DNA of 64,000 nucleotides. Origin: Rachycentron canadum. Taxonomy: Eukaryota; Chordata; Actinopteri; Carangiformes; Rachycentridae. Where the stretch lies: positions 19,096,417 to 19,160,416 of the forward strand of contig CM076659.1 in assembly GCA_038496675.1 (NCBI GenBank), given 5' to 3'. Positions 34,476-46,109 of the stretch are shown in pieces. The notes under the pieces are model-generated. The model was not told the origin of the DNA. It worked only from the letters and a program-made list of their open reading frames with translations, and did not search any database. Every line of letters starts with the position of its first letter. The first letter of the stretch is position 1. A program made the position numbers and the translations under genes.

Positions 34476-35359
34476 TTCTCTATTGCTGCACCATCACCGT
34501 GGGACAGTTGGACCAGAGCTCCAGCGTGAAGCGGTGTTTAAGGACCAGCTGACTCGTTGGGAAAATAAAATTCAGATTAAAGGGTAAGAAGTAAAGGTGT
34601 CGCCAAATGCATACGGTATTAATGAACAATAAGTTAAGGTGCCAGTTAAGGTGGAACTAATTTATTTATCTATTTTTAAATGATAATTTAATCACAAATA
34701 CAACATACATCTCTTCAGTTGACCCAAAACCGATATAACCAACAACATCGTAATGACATAAAATAAATATAATCTATGGTTGGATATTATTTTCTGAACA
34801 GGTGCTTTGGATTCGCTCTAAAGTTTATGTTGAAATAACTTTGTTGAAAATAAATGATTTCCCTTTTCGCTGGAAGTCCTTAGGTAAGCCATCAAGGACC
34901 CCTGGGAGTCCCTGGGCCCCACTTTGAGAACCACTGGACTAAACAAACATGAAATGCAGCCAAACGTGTTTAGCACTTTCTTTCGTTCTCACTTTTGAAA
35001 TGTTAAAACATAAAAAAATGCTTTGATTGTGCAGTTCATTCTTTATCAAATCAGAGGCTGTTTTTAGAGGCTGATCAGGAGAATAAATGTTTATTGTGAA
35101 GTAGCAGTAAAGTAGACATTTCTAGAGAAGTAAAAGTAGCTTTTCTATCACTGCTGGTTGACCAACAGATTTAGCAGGTGAAAAAGTCTGAATGTCACAT
35201 ATATGACGGTGGATCCCAGGAGTCAGTGTTGGAGGCATTTTTTGTGTGAATTACTGCCGAGGTGTGAGCGCAGTTACAACAACAAAACAAGAAGAAAGAA
35301 AGAAACCGCACCTATTAAAGTGAAATATCACCGTCATCTCTGGACAGGTAGGACAGCAG
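34476..35359. other. Spacer between the two minisatellite arrays
   Basis: AT-rich single-copy sequence. No gene, and no clear minisatellite units. Confidence 0.4.
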
Positions 35360-35793
35360 AGAGGTCTTGATGTATGGAATCAGGAGACAGAAAAGGCCAC
35401 TTGTGCAGACGGAGCCCACAGAAGTACACTTGTTCTGTAACAGCACAACCACTGAGAGGCATTTAATTTTTACACAGGGACAGCTGAGGGGTGATAGTGG
35501 CACACAATCACCAGTGAGGGGCATTTGATTTATATATACACACACACCACTGAGGGGACACATGTTTTTTTCTTTCTTTTGTACCTGCAGTGCGTGGGCC
35601 TGCCCCTGCGATAAGCAGACTCATCTGAGCACGGCTTGATTTTTTTAACACCCACCTCTGAGAGGCACTTGTCGCCCATAACCTCCGTGCAGTGGGACGC
35701 TTGCTTTGTTGACAGGCACCACTCAGGAGCACTCGTTTTATGGACAAGCACAGGCAAGAGGCTCCCGTTTCAGGGAGGCGCGCTTGTTTACAG
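35360..35793. repeat. Degenerate ~32-bp minisatellite, array 2
   Basis: About ten decayed units with the same core as array 1. Examples are CCACTGAGAGGCATTTAATTT, CAGTGAGGGGCATTTGATTT, CCACTGAGGGGACACATGTTT, CCTCTGAGAGGCACTTGTC and CACTCAGGAGCACTCGTTTT. The stretch with TATAACC/CATAACC, then GCTTG.TTTGTTGACA.G, then CACCACT occurs in the same order in array 1. An insertion of TATATA/CACACA and CT-rich sequence splits it near 35530-35620. Three overlapping minus-strand frames over it are shadows of the repeat. Confidence 0.8.
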
Positions 35794-37356
35794 CCATGAA
35801 TGACAACGAGGATGGCCTCTGAAGGATTTCAGGAGAATTTGCAAGAAATAGACAAAACCTTAAATTTGCATTAAATTATAGCTTTTCCTGATTATTAGAG
35901 CAGTGATGGCCATTATCCAAAAGCACAAATTACTTCAGCTGTGCCATTTTTGGTGGTCACAGCTCAGAAAACCCGGCCATGAGGTTGCCTCCTCCATCAC
36001 TCTCTGTAACGACTGTATGAGCAGCTTCCCTGGAGGAAAACACACAAACTTTGAACCACAAAGTAATTAAACAGGTCTTATCTTCCACTTCTGCAAATGG
36101 CAGCAGCCAAGAAGCCATCTGGCATCATAGACATTTTTCTCTTTAATGAAAAAGAAGAGAAAGAATCATAAGTGCTTTGATCAAAGATCCTAGACAGTAG
36201 CTGTTGTGTCACCCACTCCTCTGCAGATCAAGCTAGAAATAAACTGATACTGTACAGTGTGTAGTCAGTTCAAGGGCTTAAAATATACAAGTGTGATGAT
36301 TGTAATATGAATGTAATATTTACAAAAACATGTATATTCTTCAAAGCAGCTGTCATGGGGAAAAGAGAAAATTACATTCAGCTTAGCTGTGTTAATAAAG
36401 AATAAACTTATTTTCCTAATCTGAGAAATTTCTGAACAGTTTCACTGATGGACAAACCAAATGTGACATCATGTGGCACAGTTAATATTAAGGTGCCAAA
36501 CACTAAATGACATACTGAGGAAAAAAAAAAAAAAAAGAGTAATGACAACTAAAAATCAACACAACACCACAGGAAATGCGTCTACATTGCAAACCCCAAC
36601 CCCCCTGAAGAACAGTGTTTTCTCTCTTGCGTGGCACGTCCCTGGATTTCTGATGGCCTCAGTAAAAGATTTTGCCATTTTCAGATTGACGGCTCATCTT
36701 TTGTTGAAAACACGCACCTCACTCCTCTGAGATTTTAGAAATAACCTCTTTACTACTAGTGATGGCAGATTAGAGAAGACACTTTGAAAGAAAATATACA
36801 AAAAATGGATAAGTTGTCAAAGTCAAAGAAGTCTCACTGAGTATTTTCCTCTACAGAATAAAGGAGCTTTTTTGGCCTCTTTTAGCTCATAATATTCTTA
36901 TTAAGGCATAAAACAGTATCATTCAGTGTCTCATCAAGCTTTGTTAAGAAAACAAGCTCAGACAAGCCAATGAAAAGAACTTAAATCAAAAAAACATAAC
37001 ACAACAGACATATTTGTGATATGAAATAAATAGAATGAAGTGTTTGGCATAAAAAAAAATCCAGCATTTAGTGTGGGATCTCATTGGTGGTAGTTAGAAG
37101 CTGATTGAAGAACTCCTCAGCATCTGAGGCTTAAAAGTGAACTTGAATGCCTCAATTTTCTACAAATCATCACTATGCATGCTTTCGACAAAACAGCCAG
37201 TTAGCAGTTTTCTTGGCACAAAGCTAGTCCCTGCTGGGTGAAACCAGAACGAACATGGTTGAGATTTGTTTTTGGTTTTTTTTCATGACCCGCTAATTGG
37301 AGTTAAGATGTTAGATCCTGTGGAGTTTATGTGTCTGTGTTTTTCCTTCTTTTCAG
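35794..37356. other. Non-coding, nothing recognised
   Basis: A poly(A) run lies near 36521. No supported feature. Confidence 0.45.
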
Positions 37357-37480
37357 CTGCAAGCATGTGCAGCTCTGAGCTCAGACCAGCTCCTCTCGAT
37401 ATGAAATCAAATGAAAACACATATGGAGACTTTGTCCAGATCATACCTGCTCACAACCAGACACGATGCAATTCATGTAG
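37357..37480 (+). other. Weak exon candidate
   Basis: A good acceptor-like tract (TTTTTCCTTCTTTTCAG, ending at 37356) precedes 124 bases that are open in the frame giving SSELRPAPLDMKSNENTYG and FVQIIPAHNQTRCN. They end at TGTAG before GTTTCC, a mediocre donor. The peptide is not low-complexity, but I do not recognise it and no neighbouring exon is visible. Chance is quite likely. Confidence 0.2.
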
Positions 37481-37709
37481 GTTTCCATGGCAATGTTGAT
37501 AGACAATCAGACAAGCCAACACAGTGCATCTTCACAGGAGAAAGGCTGATTCATTTTACAGCTACCACAATATGCCTGAGATGACACTGTGTGTTTGTGT
37601 CTTTGTGTGAGAGAGAGAGAGAGAAAGAGACAGAAAGAGAGCTGGAAGAGGATTATAAGACACAGATCATTTCACAGTCCCAACACACCATTAGGTTTGA
37701 GCAATCAGA
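37481..37709. other. Non-coding, GA-rich run
   Basis: A GAGAGA-rich run at about 37608-37641 leads toward an AC microsatellite. Confidence 0.5.
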
Positions 37710-37733
37710 ACACACACACACACACACACACAC
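37710..37733. repeat. (AC)12 microsatellite
   Basis: Uninterrupted AC run. Confidence 0.97.
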
Positions 37734-39720
37734 GCACCAATGTTGGAAAACACAAATTGAGACAGAGAAAGAGATATATAGAGGCAGGGGGCGATCAGTT
37801 TACAGAGATCACTATCTGAGTGTGTGTTTCTTTACATGACTTATCTGCATTTTTCGCAAGTAAATTCAATTCAATTTTCTGTGGTTCAGTGTTGTGAAGA
37901 AGCCATTAAATGCATCACATCTGGAACTATTTGGATGTCTGCAACAAATCAGGCTTTAGTTACAAAATGATGTGTCCTTTTTCCCACTATTTGTCAATAC
38001 AAAATCTAAAAAAGGAACCATTCAGTTAAGAGGCCTACAAAGTCATGTGGGAACAATAATTAAGAGCTTTTTATCACGTCCTCTTTCTTTACAATTTTAC
38101 TTCCTTGACCATTTGCTTTCTTCTCTCAGCTACATTGGAGAACAGCTGGTTAACTGTAAACCATCATCCTTACATCCTACAGCACAGATCAAACCCACAA
38201 GCAGTGGTAGTGAAGCAGTAGCTGAGACATGTACATGTAAAAAAGATAATTGTGTGTTGGCGATGTTCTCCATTTCCAGACTAGATGTAAAACATGACAG
38301 ACATTCATCAAGGATTTTAAATACTCTGAAACTAACCTTCTTTTATCTCTAAAGGAAATAACCTGAGTTTCAGGATGTTAATATAACTCAGTTTGGCTTT
38401 CTCTCATTCCAGGTATGAAAGTATTCAGGAAAGGTTTCAGAGGCTGCTTTATGTATCCCCACAACTGCAAAGCTTTTCACCCATACAGTCCTTTCAGAGA
38501 GCCAGACTGTCATTTTCACTGGATTCTCACTGGCTCACGAAACCTTTGTCCCAGAGATAATGGTTCTGTTACACACAGAGCCAAGGGCGCCACTGCAGCA
38601 CAAAGACTTATTGACAAAGCTGAGTGTGGGCTCGGCCCCTGAAATGAAAGGCCTAATGTAAAAGGATTACCTTTTAATATTATTAATACAGCAGAGAGTA
38701 GCCATGCATCAATTGGAGGGCTCTTACATCCAAACAGTGCCTTTGACCCACGGTGCAATACTGGGAATATTTTGATGCTCAAAGCCTTTGGTGTCTGGTT
38801 CAGTGGCACTGTCGAGGTCCATGGGTGTCGGTGGAAACTACGACAGCAGTGGGAAACAAACTTACAGCAGCAATCGTCATCTTGCAACAGTCTTGTTTAA
38901 TTCCCAGTGGAGCTTTTGAATTCTGATGTCTTAGATATGCTGCACAAACAGACACATGCAGGAGTTATTACCAGAGAGAAAGAGGAATCTTTGTGCACCA
39001 TGAGCTCCCCCTTACCTGTCAGTGCACTACTCATGTTTAAGGTCTCTGTGTGGGACACACCTTAATAGCCCAAGTTTTCTGTCCTCTGACGTCCTCCTCT
39101 GTGCCAACTGACAAGCGAGTGGTCTCTCTGTCTCTGTGACCAAACTGAACAGACATCGACACAAGCAAAGAGAAAAGGGAGGAAAGCAGACAGAACAAAC
39201 AATGTTTTAAAAAGGGCACTGACACAAAGGACAGAAAACTAATTTTGCTATGTAAGCATATATGAATGACATAAATCTATATCTCATGTAAGAAAAGTAT
39301 GCTATTATTAAAGTTGATTATCATTAATTACTTTTTGTGATTTTGTCTGAACAGCCAATACACATTCCAACAGTAAACGTGGTTAATTACACGATGAAGT
39401 CCCTCTCTGTCGGTTTTAACAGCCTGCTGACTCTGACTGCGCAATGAAGCTTAAATAAGACAAACACTGCAATCGCTCTATATTTCCACCACACACTCTC
39501 AACAGGCGTCACCCAACAGCTGGGAGCCCTGTGTTCTCAGGAGGGAGGTCTATTCATTTCACTCTCATTCTCTCACTCCTTGCCTCCCCATGATATTTTT
39601 GTTTCACTCTTTGCCTCCCGTCTGTCTTCAGGGGTGCTGTTTTTTTCATCTTGACCTCTCAGCCTGTTACTCTCAGGTCATTAGACAGCCATTTGTCAAC
39701 GCACATCAAGCAGCGTAAGG
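37734..39720. other. Non-coding, nothing recognised
   Basis: Open frames at 37972-38352, 38415-38642 and 38516-38887 (75-126 codons) lack motifs. The 38415 frame follows a fair acceptor-like tract (TTTCTCTCATTCCAG) but has no donor that keeps a plausible exon. Confidence 0.35.
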
Positions 39721-40080
39721 TCTGCTCTCATCCTCTGGCCTCGCTCTCTGCACTTCAGACTCTCCTCTTCCTCCTCTCTCCTGTGTCGCCTTTCCGCCGC
39801 TCTCTCGGCAGGCCTCAAGGCCGTCCGCTCTCTTCTTCTCATCTTCCCCCTCTCTCGTTTTCCCCAAAGTGCTGATGGACAGAAAACTACAAGCTAGGCC
39901 TGAGGGAAGGCTGTGAGGCAGGAAAGAGCGAGGCAGGAAGGGAGATGCAGAAAAAGAGAGAGGAAGACACTGGTGGGACACAGTGAGAGGCTGGAAGAGG
40001 GAGAGAGTGGAGAAGAAAGATGGAAAGATAGTGTGAAAAACAGGGGCAAAGAGAAATATCGTAGATAAACATAAGAAAAA
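39721..40080. repeat. Pyrimidine tract followed by purine tract
   Basis: The top strand is pyrimidine-rich from about 39721 to 39866 and becomes purine-rich from about 39898 to 40080. The minus-strand 144-codon frame across it is a Ser/Pro/Leu-rich product of this bias. Confidence 0.7.
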
Positions 40081-40184
40081 ACAGTTTGCTGTTGGTCTCT
40101 TCATACACATATGGAGAATCGTGTATATTGAGCCAAACAAAATCAGTCACAGTTATTTCCACATTAAATTTGTTATTTATAGGT

Positions 40185-40462
40185 ATTGCTATTGTAACAT
40201 TAGCATCAACAGTTGTTTACTTACCAGTCTTACCAAGAGCTTCAAGCATTGTTACAAGATGTTATGTGGTGATATAACTCTGAGCAGCACCACTTCTTCA
40301 AGGCTAACTGGGCGCTACAGTGACTCGGTATCGGAAAGAGACGAGACAGGAAGCCTGGGCTAACTTCAGTGATAATGGAAGCAAAACAAGAATCAACATT
40401 GGTGTTGGAGATTGGTGAGTAAACAATAGCAATAGCAAAGCTCACATATAGCTCCTTTAAAA
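40185..40462 (-). repeat. Dispersed repeat family B, copy 3
   Basis: On the minus strand it begins CTTTTAAAGGAGCTATATGTG, contains CCGATACCGAGTCACTGTAG exactly as copy 2 does, and includes GAAGTTAGC and GAAGAAGTGGTGCTGCTCAG. It lacks the long T run of copy 2. The small open frames here are repeat shadows. Confidence 0.8.
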
Positions 40463-40702
40463 GACAGAGTTCGACTGTCTCTCTAACTTTCTGTGGAAGT
40501 CAGCCTCAGGCCTATTTATTCACATTAAATACAAAATGGCTAAAAAGTTCTTGTGAAGCACCTAGTGCGGCAGTGCATATAGCACCACCTCATCCCTGTG
40601 GCCATTTTACAGCAGCCATTACTGTTTCACTGTGTAATCCATGGAGTTAATTTCATCTGCAATATGGAATCTAGTTTTGGTGAAATTTGTTCACTGTGTT
40701 TA
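40463..40702. other. Non-coding
   Basis: Nothing recognised. Confidence 0.4.

Positions 40703-40770
<68 letters not shown>
40703..40770. repeat. (ATCT)17 tetranucleotide microsatellite
   Basis: Seventeen perfect ATCT units in 68 bases. Purity suggests length polymorphism. The Ile/Tyr/Leu/Ser-repeat frame is its translation. Confidence 0.98.
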
Positions 40771-40772
<2 letters not shown>

Positions 40773-41934
40773 ACTTAGGTCCAGACAATCCCATTCTTCC
40801 TCTGCCTTGACAGATAAAAGCTATTACCACAAAGTTTCCTAACCTGCAGAGGTGATTTCTTTTCAGGTTCCCGGTGCTACTTTAACCACAGAGTGCTGAG
40901 TCAGTGTGTATGTGAAAGAGAAATGCTGAGCCATTGTATAAGCTACGGGCCTCATTTTGTTTCAGATGGGTGTGTGTTTCTGGTAGGACTTTAACATTGC
41001 ACAAATGAAAAAAAAAGGTGAAGTGACAAAGGTAAAAGATGGTTTTTGAACTTGTTAAGGTGTGTGTAACAGTGCGATGCAGTTATTGCAGGTGGGTGCA
41101 GTCCTGCTTGAGAAAACTGAAATCATTCTTTCGTACTTTAACTGTTTTAACCCCAAGTGATTTTTCTCCAAATTGTCTGTTTCCTCTTCTCTTAATTAGC
41201 CATTAATTCATCCCTTTCCTGAACTCCCATCCCCCAACCTATGTCTTCCTCCTCAGTCCTGAGCTCCCTCCTTCTCTCCATCAGTTCTCTTTTATCTATC
41301 TGCTCTCCATCTTTTGATTCCCCTTTATCGTTGTTACATGTGTCTCCCTGCTCCAATTGTTCCATCTCTTTGTCTTTCTCTGAGAATGGAGTAGTGCGTC
41401 TGTTTTAGGAAGTTTAATATCCACCCAAGTAATAAATTCAGGGGCAGCCAACTAATAAATTATTCAATTAGAGGGCAACTGTTTGGACTGAGCAAAGGAG
41501 AAAAAGAGAATGGAAGGAGACAGAGACAGGTGACGGTGAACGCAGTAAGATGGGAAAATAGGAGGGAAACGAAAAAAAGGCTTTAGGAAAGAGAAAAGGA
41601 ACTGAGAGAAAACAGAATGGACTTCACCACAAATCCACACTCTGACATCAACAGGTGACAAGATGTTGCTGTGAATGTGAAAAGGAAATTATTAACTAGT
41701 GTTCAAGTGTCCAAGTGTGTCCTTCAGTTCCTCCAGCAGTTTCCTCAAGCTATATGACAAGAATCAGGTGTTTTTGAGCAAGAAGTGTTTTTTTTCTAGC
41801 AAACTAGCATTTCTCTCCAATACTGTTTGTCTGGATTTGTGGCCTTTAGCAATTCTAAACAAAACATTTGTATGTGACATTTTAACTCATCATCCATTCA
41901 ACCAGCAGTCACCTAAGGTTATCATCTCCAGCCA
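40771..41934. other. Non-coding; second pyrimidine-to-purine switch
   Basis: Pyrimidine-rich from about 41211 to 41385, then purine-rich from about 41486 to 41625. Otherwise nothing is recognised. Confidence 0.5.
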
Positions 41935-42125
41935 CATCCTCCAACCTCACTTTGGGACACCCAGAGGAATTCACAGATGGGATATCTGTAAAACCCCCAG
42001 GTGTTTTAGGTCTGGTCCCTCCCTGTGTAAATGTTGAGTACCTCAGCAGGGAGACAGCCAGGAGAGCTCCTGATCAAACGCCTAAATCACCTAGACTGGC
42101 AATCAGTTCAAAGAAGCCGCAGTTT
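41935..42125 (+). repeat. Decayed interspersed repeat
   Basis: The order GGTCTGGTCCCTCCC, then ACCTCAGCAGGGAGACAGCC, then AGGAGAGCTCCTGATCAAACG and CAAAGAAGCCGCAG resembles a dispersed repeat I recall from teleosts (GGGAGGCGTCCAGGAGGCAT... type). No second copy lies in this window, so this rests on recall. Confidence 0.35.
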
Positions 42126-43553
42126 ATTCTGATGATATGAGCTTAAACGTGGATGAAACTCATTTCAGCTGCTTGAACCTTTATCATTATGGTTTCTAAC
42201 CAGAGCCGTGCACAGATGTTTTGGGGAGCAGGTGTTGAAGCGGAAATAGATGGGCACCCCTCTCATAATTATTTATAGGAAAATAAAGTTACATACATAC
42301 ATAAATAAAATAACAGATATTTATCCGTTTCAATACCCACGGTAGGCGCAGCAATTGGGCAAAGCGCGTTTTGTGATGTAAAAGGAACATTACGAGGCAA
42401 TTGGTAAATGAGGAAAATCAATTTGGTGCGTGATAATTCAGGGTTAATTTCCCCAAAATGTAGCAACAGCATATTTGTGCATTTTGTTTAATTTTGGAAC
42501 ACACTGGGAATGGGTTTATGGGAAAATACTGCTCTTGGAGGCTAATTATAAATTAGGTATTTAGTGTGGTAATTTGCAAGACTTGGAAAATGACTGTTTA
42601 CGTGTTTTCGCTGCATGGTTGCAGATGCAGGTCAAACTGTCTTTTTTTTTCCCCAGATGCTTTTTTCAGTCTGAAAGGGGCATTTGTTCTAATAAACCTA
42701 TCATTAATTGGAAATGTGTTTCATGTATGTTTGACATTTTGAATTGTCAAACATTCATCTAACTTATTACAGCTGCACTACATTCAGGTGCTCCAGTAGC
42801 AGTTACTACATAACGTGCACTTAAACGGAATAAACAAGAGCCATGTTTTTGCAAGTTGGCTTCAGTCTATCTTTAAATGAAGAGGTTGCACATCTGAAAA
42901 ATCATTATTGAGACATGTCACCGGGCATTGACGGTTGGTGACCACCATCTTGCCTTCCCCACACCATCAATGTCCACCATGCCTGGTGTTTTAGCCTGTA
43001 AATGTCTAAACAATCTCAATGACCACTTTGGCCAATGTAGAAGACAGATAAACAGAAACATGCAATAAACACTTCCTGTTGCAGCTGGAAGGGAGGATGC
43101 TGTTTTGATACTGTGAGCAAAATAAACACTATCTACATTGTGCCTGAGATTAAGTCCACTGATTACATACTGCGACACAAAAGACAGGAGAAAAATGGCC
43201 ACAGGGATGAAGATGGGTTACACACGTGGCCACACAAGGTGCTTCAAAATGACTTATGAGCTTCAGAAAACCTTTAAATCGTCTCACACCTTAAGATGCA
43301 TTTCTTCTCTGTCAAGCTGCTGTCAGCTCCTCATCCCCACCTCCTCACTGCCCTCTTTCCACCTCGACTATCGCAAACAAACCCGAAAATATTAGTGACA
43401 CACATCCCACAACACCACAGCTCGAGCTCCAACACACACTCGCACACTCACAAACAGAGGATATCGCAATGATGGACACCAAAGCTGGGGGGTGAAAATT
43501 GAGGCCAGACGTCACGTCAAACCAAGGACTCAAAACACCTCAATACATCAGCC
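42126..43553. other. Non-coding, nothing recognised
   Basis: AT-rich single-copy sequence. The minus-strand 94-codon frame at 42918-43202 has no motif. Confidence 0.4.
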
Positions 43554-43590
43554 TGTGTGTGTGTGTGTGTGTCTGCGTGCGTGCGTGCGC
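43554..43590. repeat. (TG)n with (GTGC)n microsatellite
   Basis: A TG run (43554-43572) passes into GTGC units. CA-rich phrases follow at about 43682-43720, giving several shadow frames. Confidence 0.9.
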
Positions 43591-44079
43591 AGATGTGTGT
43601 ATGTTCCTTGCCAAGATGACACACTTTCCCCAAGCATACACACAACTGCTTTCCCCAACACGGTCTCCTACCTATGTGTACGCACACACACAAACACGTA
43701 CACACAAAGAAACACACACTCCATCACAGATTGTAACTGACAGATGAGTCACTCTAGACATCCCATTGAATCCTGGAGAGACAGCATGATCGTTGTCACA
43801 CTCATTTTCTGATACCTCTCCATCCGTCTCGGAGCTTGTGTCCATCTTTAGCAAGATGAAAAGAGAGGGGGAGGGGTGACCCCTTGCTTATTTTCTGAAC
43901 TCATCCCTCTGTGCAATCTCTCTTTCAAACTACCTCCCTTTTTTCCCCCCGTCTCCACTCTCCCGTTTCAACTTCCCTTTTCCGCACTTCCTCCTCTTCT
44001 GCATTTCCTCTTTCTTTTTTTTTTCTTCTCTGTTTTTCCCTCGTCTCCCTTTCCCTCTTTGTCACGTCATTAATGCAGC
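43591..44079. other. Non-coding; pyrimidine-rich at 43.9-44.06 kb
   Basis: No gene. The top strand is pyrimidine-rich from about 43905 to 44060. Confidence 0.5.
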
Positions 44080-44470
44080 ACTTCTAAGTGGCGCCTTTCT
44101 GTACTTGGCTTCGCTGTGCAGGGAAACGCAGCCCTCCAGCAACCCGAGCGCGATACACAATGCAGAAGCTCCTGTGTCACTTTGAGATATAGTGAACAAA
44201 TAACCTGGAGAACCCGTCACAGCTGGAGAGATCTTAAGCAGCGCAGTGTGATCTCATGGTAATTTCTTGAAATTTATACAAAAAGCAGCGCAGACTGGTT
44301 TTGTTAGCACTGTATGAAAAATTGAAAAGGAGCGAATGGCTGCAGAATCTCATTGCGTGAGGAAACCTATGGGGCCAGCTGGAAGCTTAATAAACAATGG
44401 CACTACAAAAGGCACCAAAATTTACTCTTGCAATTCTTTACTCGCCGAGGTTCCACAGGGGTATACCACA
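44080..44470. promoter_or_regulatory. Candidate conserved non-coding block
   Basis: Repeat-free, balanced sequence with some CpG (GAGCGCGATA near 44147) and homeodomain-like ATTA/TAAT cores. It looks like vertebrate conserved non-coding DNA, but this is an impression only; no alignment was possible. No coding frame is supported. Confidence 0.2.
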
Positions 44471-44910
44471 ACACAGCTTAAATGTGGTATGAGCTGTGTG
44501 TTGGCTGTCTATGGTACAAATAGATGTGTTGTCACAGGGTTTTAACTGCATTTCACAGGGATTCTTTGCAGGACAAAGATGATAAGGATATTGGGATCAT
44601 GGTCATTGTACCGTGACCTCCAGAGTTTGCTCAACAGTCAGCAGAGTGGCATGAAGCAAGTTAGATTAGCCTCCATATAATAAAATGGAAAAGTTTACTC
44701 TTGATGCTTTCTGGAGTTACATAAACATACAGGAGATATGCTGTTGGCAGGGTAACATTTTACAGTGACTTCCTCATAAAAAATAGATCAGTCTTATGAT
44801 CTGACAACACTGGTTAGTTAGGACACAGAACTGTGAGGATTTGGGTTTTGTGCCTGTTTTTTCTCCCTTGGTTGCTCCCTCTGTTCTCCCTTCACCTGTC
44901 CCCACAGTCT
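44471..44910. other. Non-coding, nothing recognised
   Basis: No supported feature. Confidence 0.4.
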
Positions 44911-44950
44911 GTATGTGTGTGTGTATGTGTGTGTGTGTGTGTGTGTGTGA
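44911..44950. repeat. (GT)n microsatellite, interrupted
   Basis: GT run with TATG interruptions. Confidence 0.95.
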
Positions 44951-45519
44951 CCTACTTTCTCCTTCCTGCCCTTCACCTGCCACAAGCCACACTGCTCTTT
45001 ATGATCCCGGTCCTCTTCTCCAGTCCGTTGTTACTCCTCCTGTGGTAACGCTCCGGCTTGTGATCTTCTTAGTCCCTGTGTGTGTTTGCCTGTCGGTCTC
45101 CAGACTTACTCCCCTGCACCTCAGCTTCATCGTCCCGAGCCTGCACAGTTTACCAGCCATGACCAGCCACTGTCTGTTCCAGTCTGCGGTTTGTCAAGTT
45201 TCAGTCTCGTCTCCTGATCCTGCTGTTGTCTACAACCTTGAGTTTTCAGTCCACCCTCACCCGCTGCACGACTTCACCTGGCTCTGGTCAGCCACCGGTT
45301 CCCTGCCTGCATTCTCCACACCTGCATTCACAGATCGCCATTCCTTATTTCCCCACTACGCTAATTTGCATTGCAGATAAAAAATGATTGAACTCTTCCT
45401 CTTGAGTACTGTCTCTGCATTGTGGGTTCAGTTCAGTGTTGTGAGATCTTAACAAAAATAGTCTGACTCACTGGTTGTGGACTGTAGGTATAAATCTGCC
45501 TCTGCCAGCACACATGCTG
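44951..45519. other. C/T-rich stretch, possible old retroelement terminus
   Basis: A 179-codon plus frame at 44841-45380 begins with the microsatellite and continues through CT-rich sequence. Phrases such as CCTGCATTCTCCACACCTGC and CTCTGCATTGTGGGTTCAG recall the ends of some fish LTR elements, but no second LTR or internal gene is visible. Confidence 0.3.
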
Positions 45520-45838
45520 ATAAGTGTTTTAAATATAGATTTGCATCATGTAACCACACAGTGGACATAGGTCTTTGCTGTTTTTGTGATATTTCCTCTG
45601 TAGGTTTGGGGTTTTTTACCCCACCTCCAAATGCTCTATCAAAACAAGTCCCACTGCAGACACTATTTGCAGCAGCACCATCGCTGCATCCTGAGCTCAG
45701 TGCCACCCAAGATGTGTGTGATTGGACTGAACAAACGCTAACAAGCTGAAGCGTTTTGTCCCCAGGTCAAGCAGAATGATAATGGTCAGACACTTCTCCG
45801 GCACTACACAGACAGTGCTGTGGAGAGTCTGGCCATGA
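45520..45838. repeat. Non-autonomous DNA-element-like repeat
   Basis: The phrase CATCGCTGCATCCTGAGCTCAG, then GTGTGATTGGACTGAACAAACG, and a terminal imperfect inverted repeat CAGACACTTCTCCG...TGTGGAGAGTCTGG match the layout of a teleost repeat I recall. The terminal inverted arms (about 45789-45834) are visible directly. The 90-codon plus frame and its minus shadow are not genes. Confidence 0.5.
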
Positions 45839-46109
45839 AAGACAAGACACCAAAATGACCACCTTGTTAAGGTTAGGGATCTTTATTGTCATGGTTACAA
45901 TGATAGTGTCACAAAGTAACCAGGAGATATGAGGCTGCACAATGTTGTTTCAGAATTTGCGGCGTGTGACTGTGTTAATTGAGTTCACTAGATTTAAGTG
46001 TTATCTCCTGAGTCTCTGGAGGACCCACAACAACCGGCAACAAGGTGGCAATCATCTTTCCACGTAGCAATAGGTTGATGGATGGATACAAAGTTACCCA
46101 GAGCAGAAG
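45839..46109. other. Non-coding
   Basis: Short phrase TCATGGTTACAATGATAG near 45890 is weakly like family C. Nothing else. Confidence 0.4.

Noticed and set aside
39706..40162. Minus-strand frames of 91-144 codons
   Set aside because: Produced by the pyrimidine/purine tracts.
40598..40810. Frame with Ile-Tyr-Leu-Ser repeats
   Set aside because: Simple translation of the (ATCT)17 microsatellite.
44841..45380. 179-codon plus-strand frame
   Set aside because: Begins with a translated (GT)n tract and continues in CT-rich, repeat-like DNA; no domain.
44980..45440. LTR of a retrotransposon
   Set aside because: Phrases recall fish LTR ends, but there is no second LTR, primer-binding site or gag/pol in the window.
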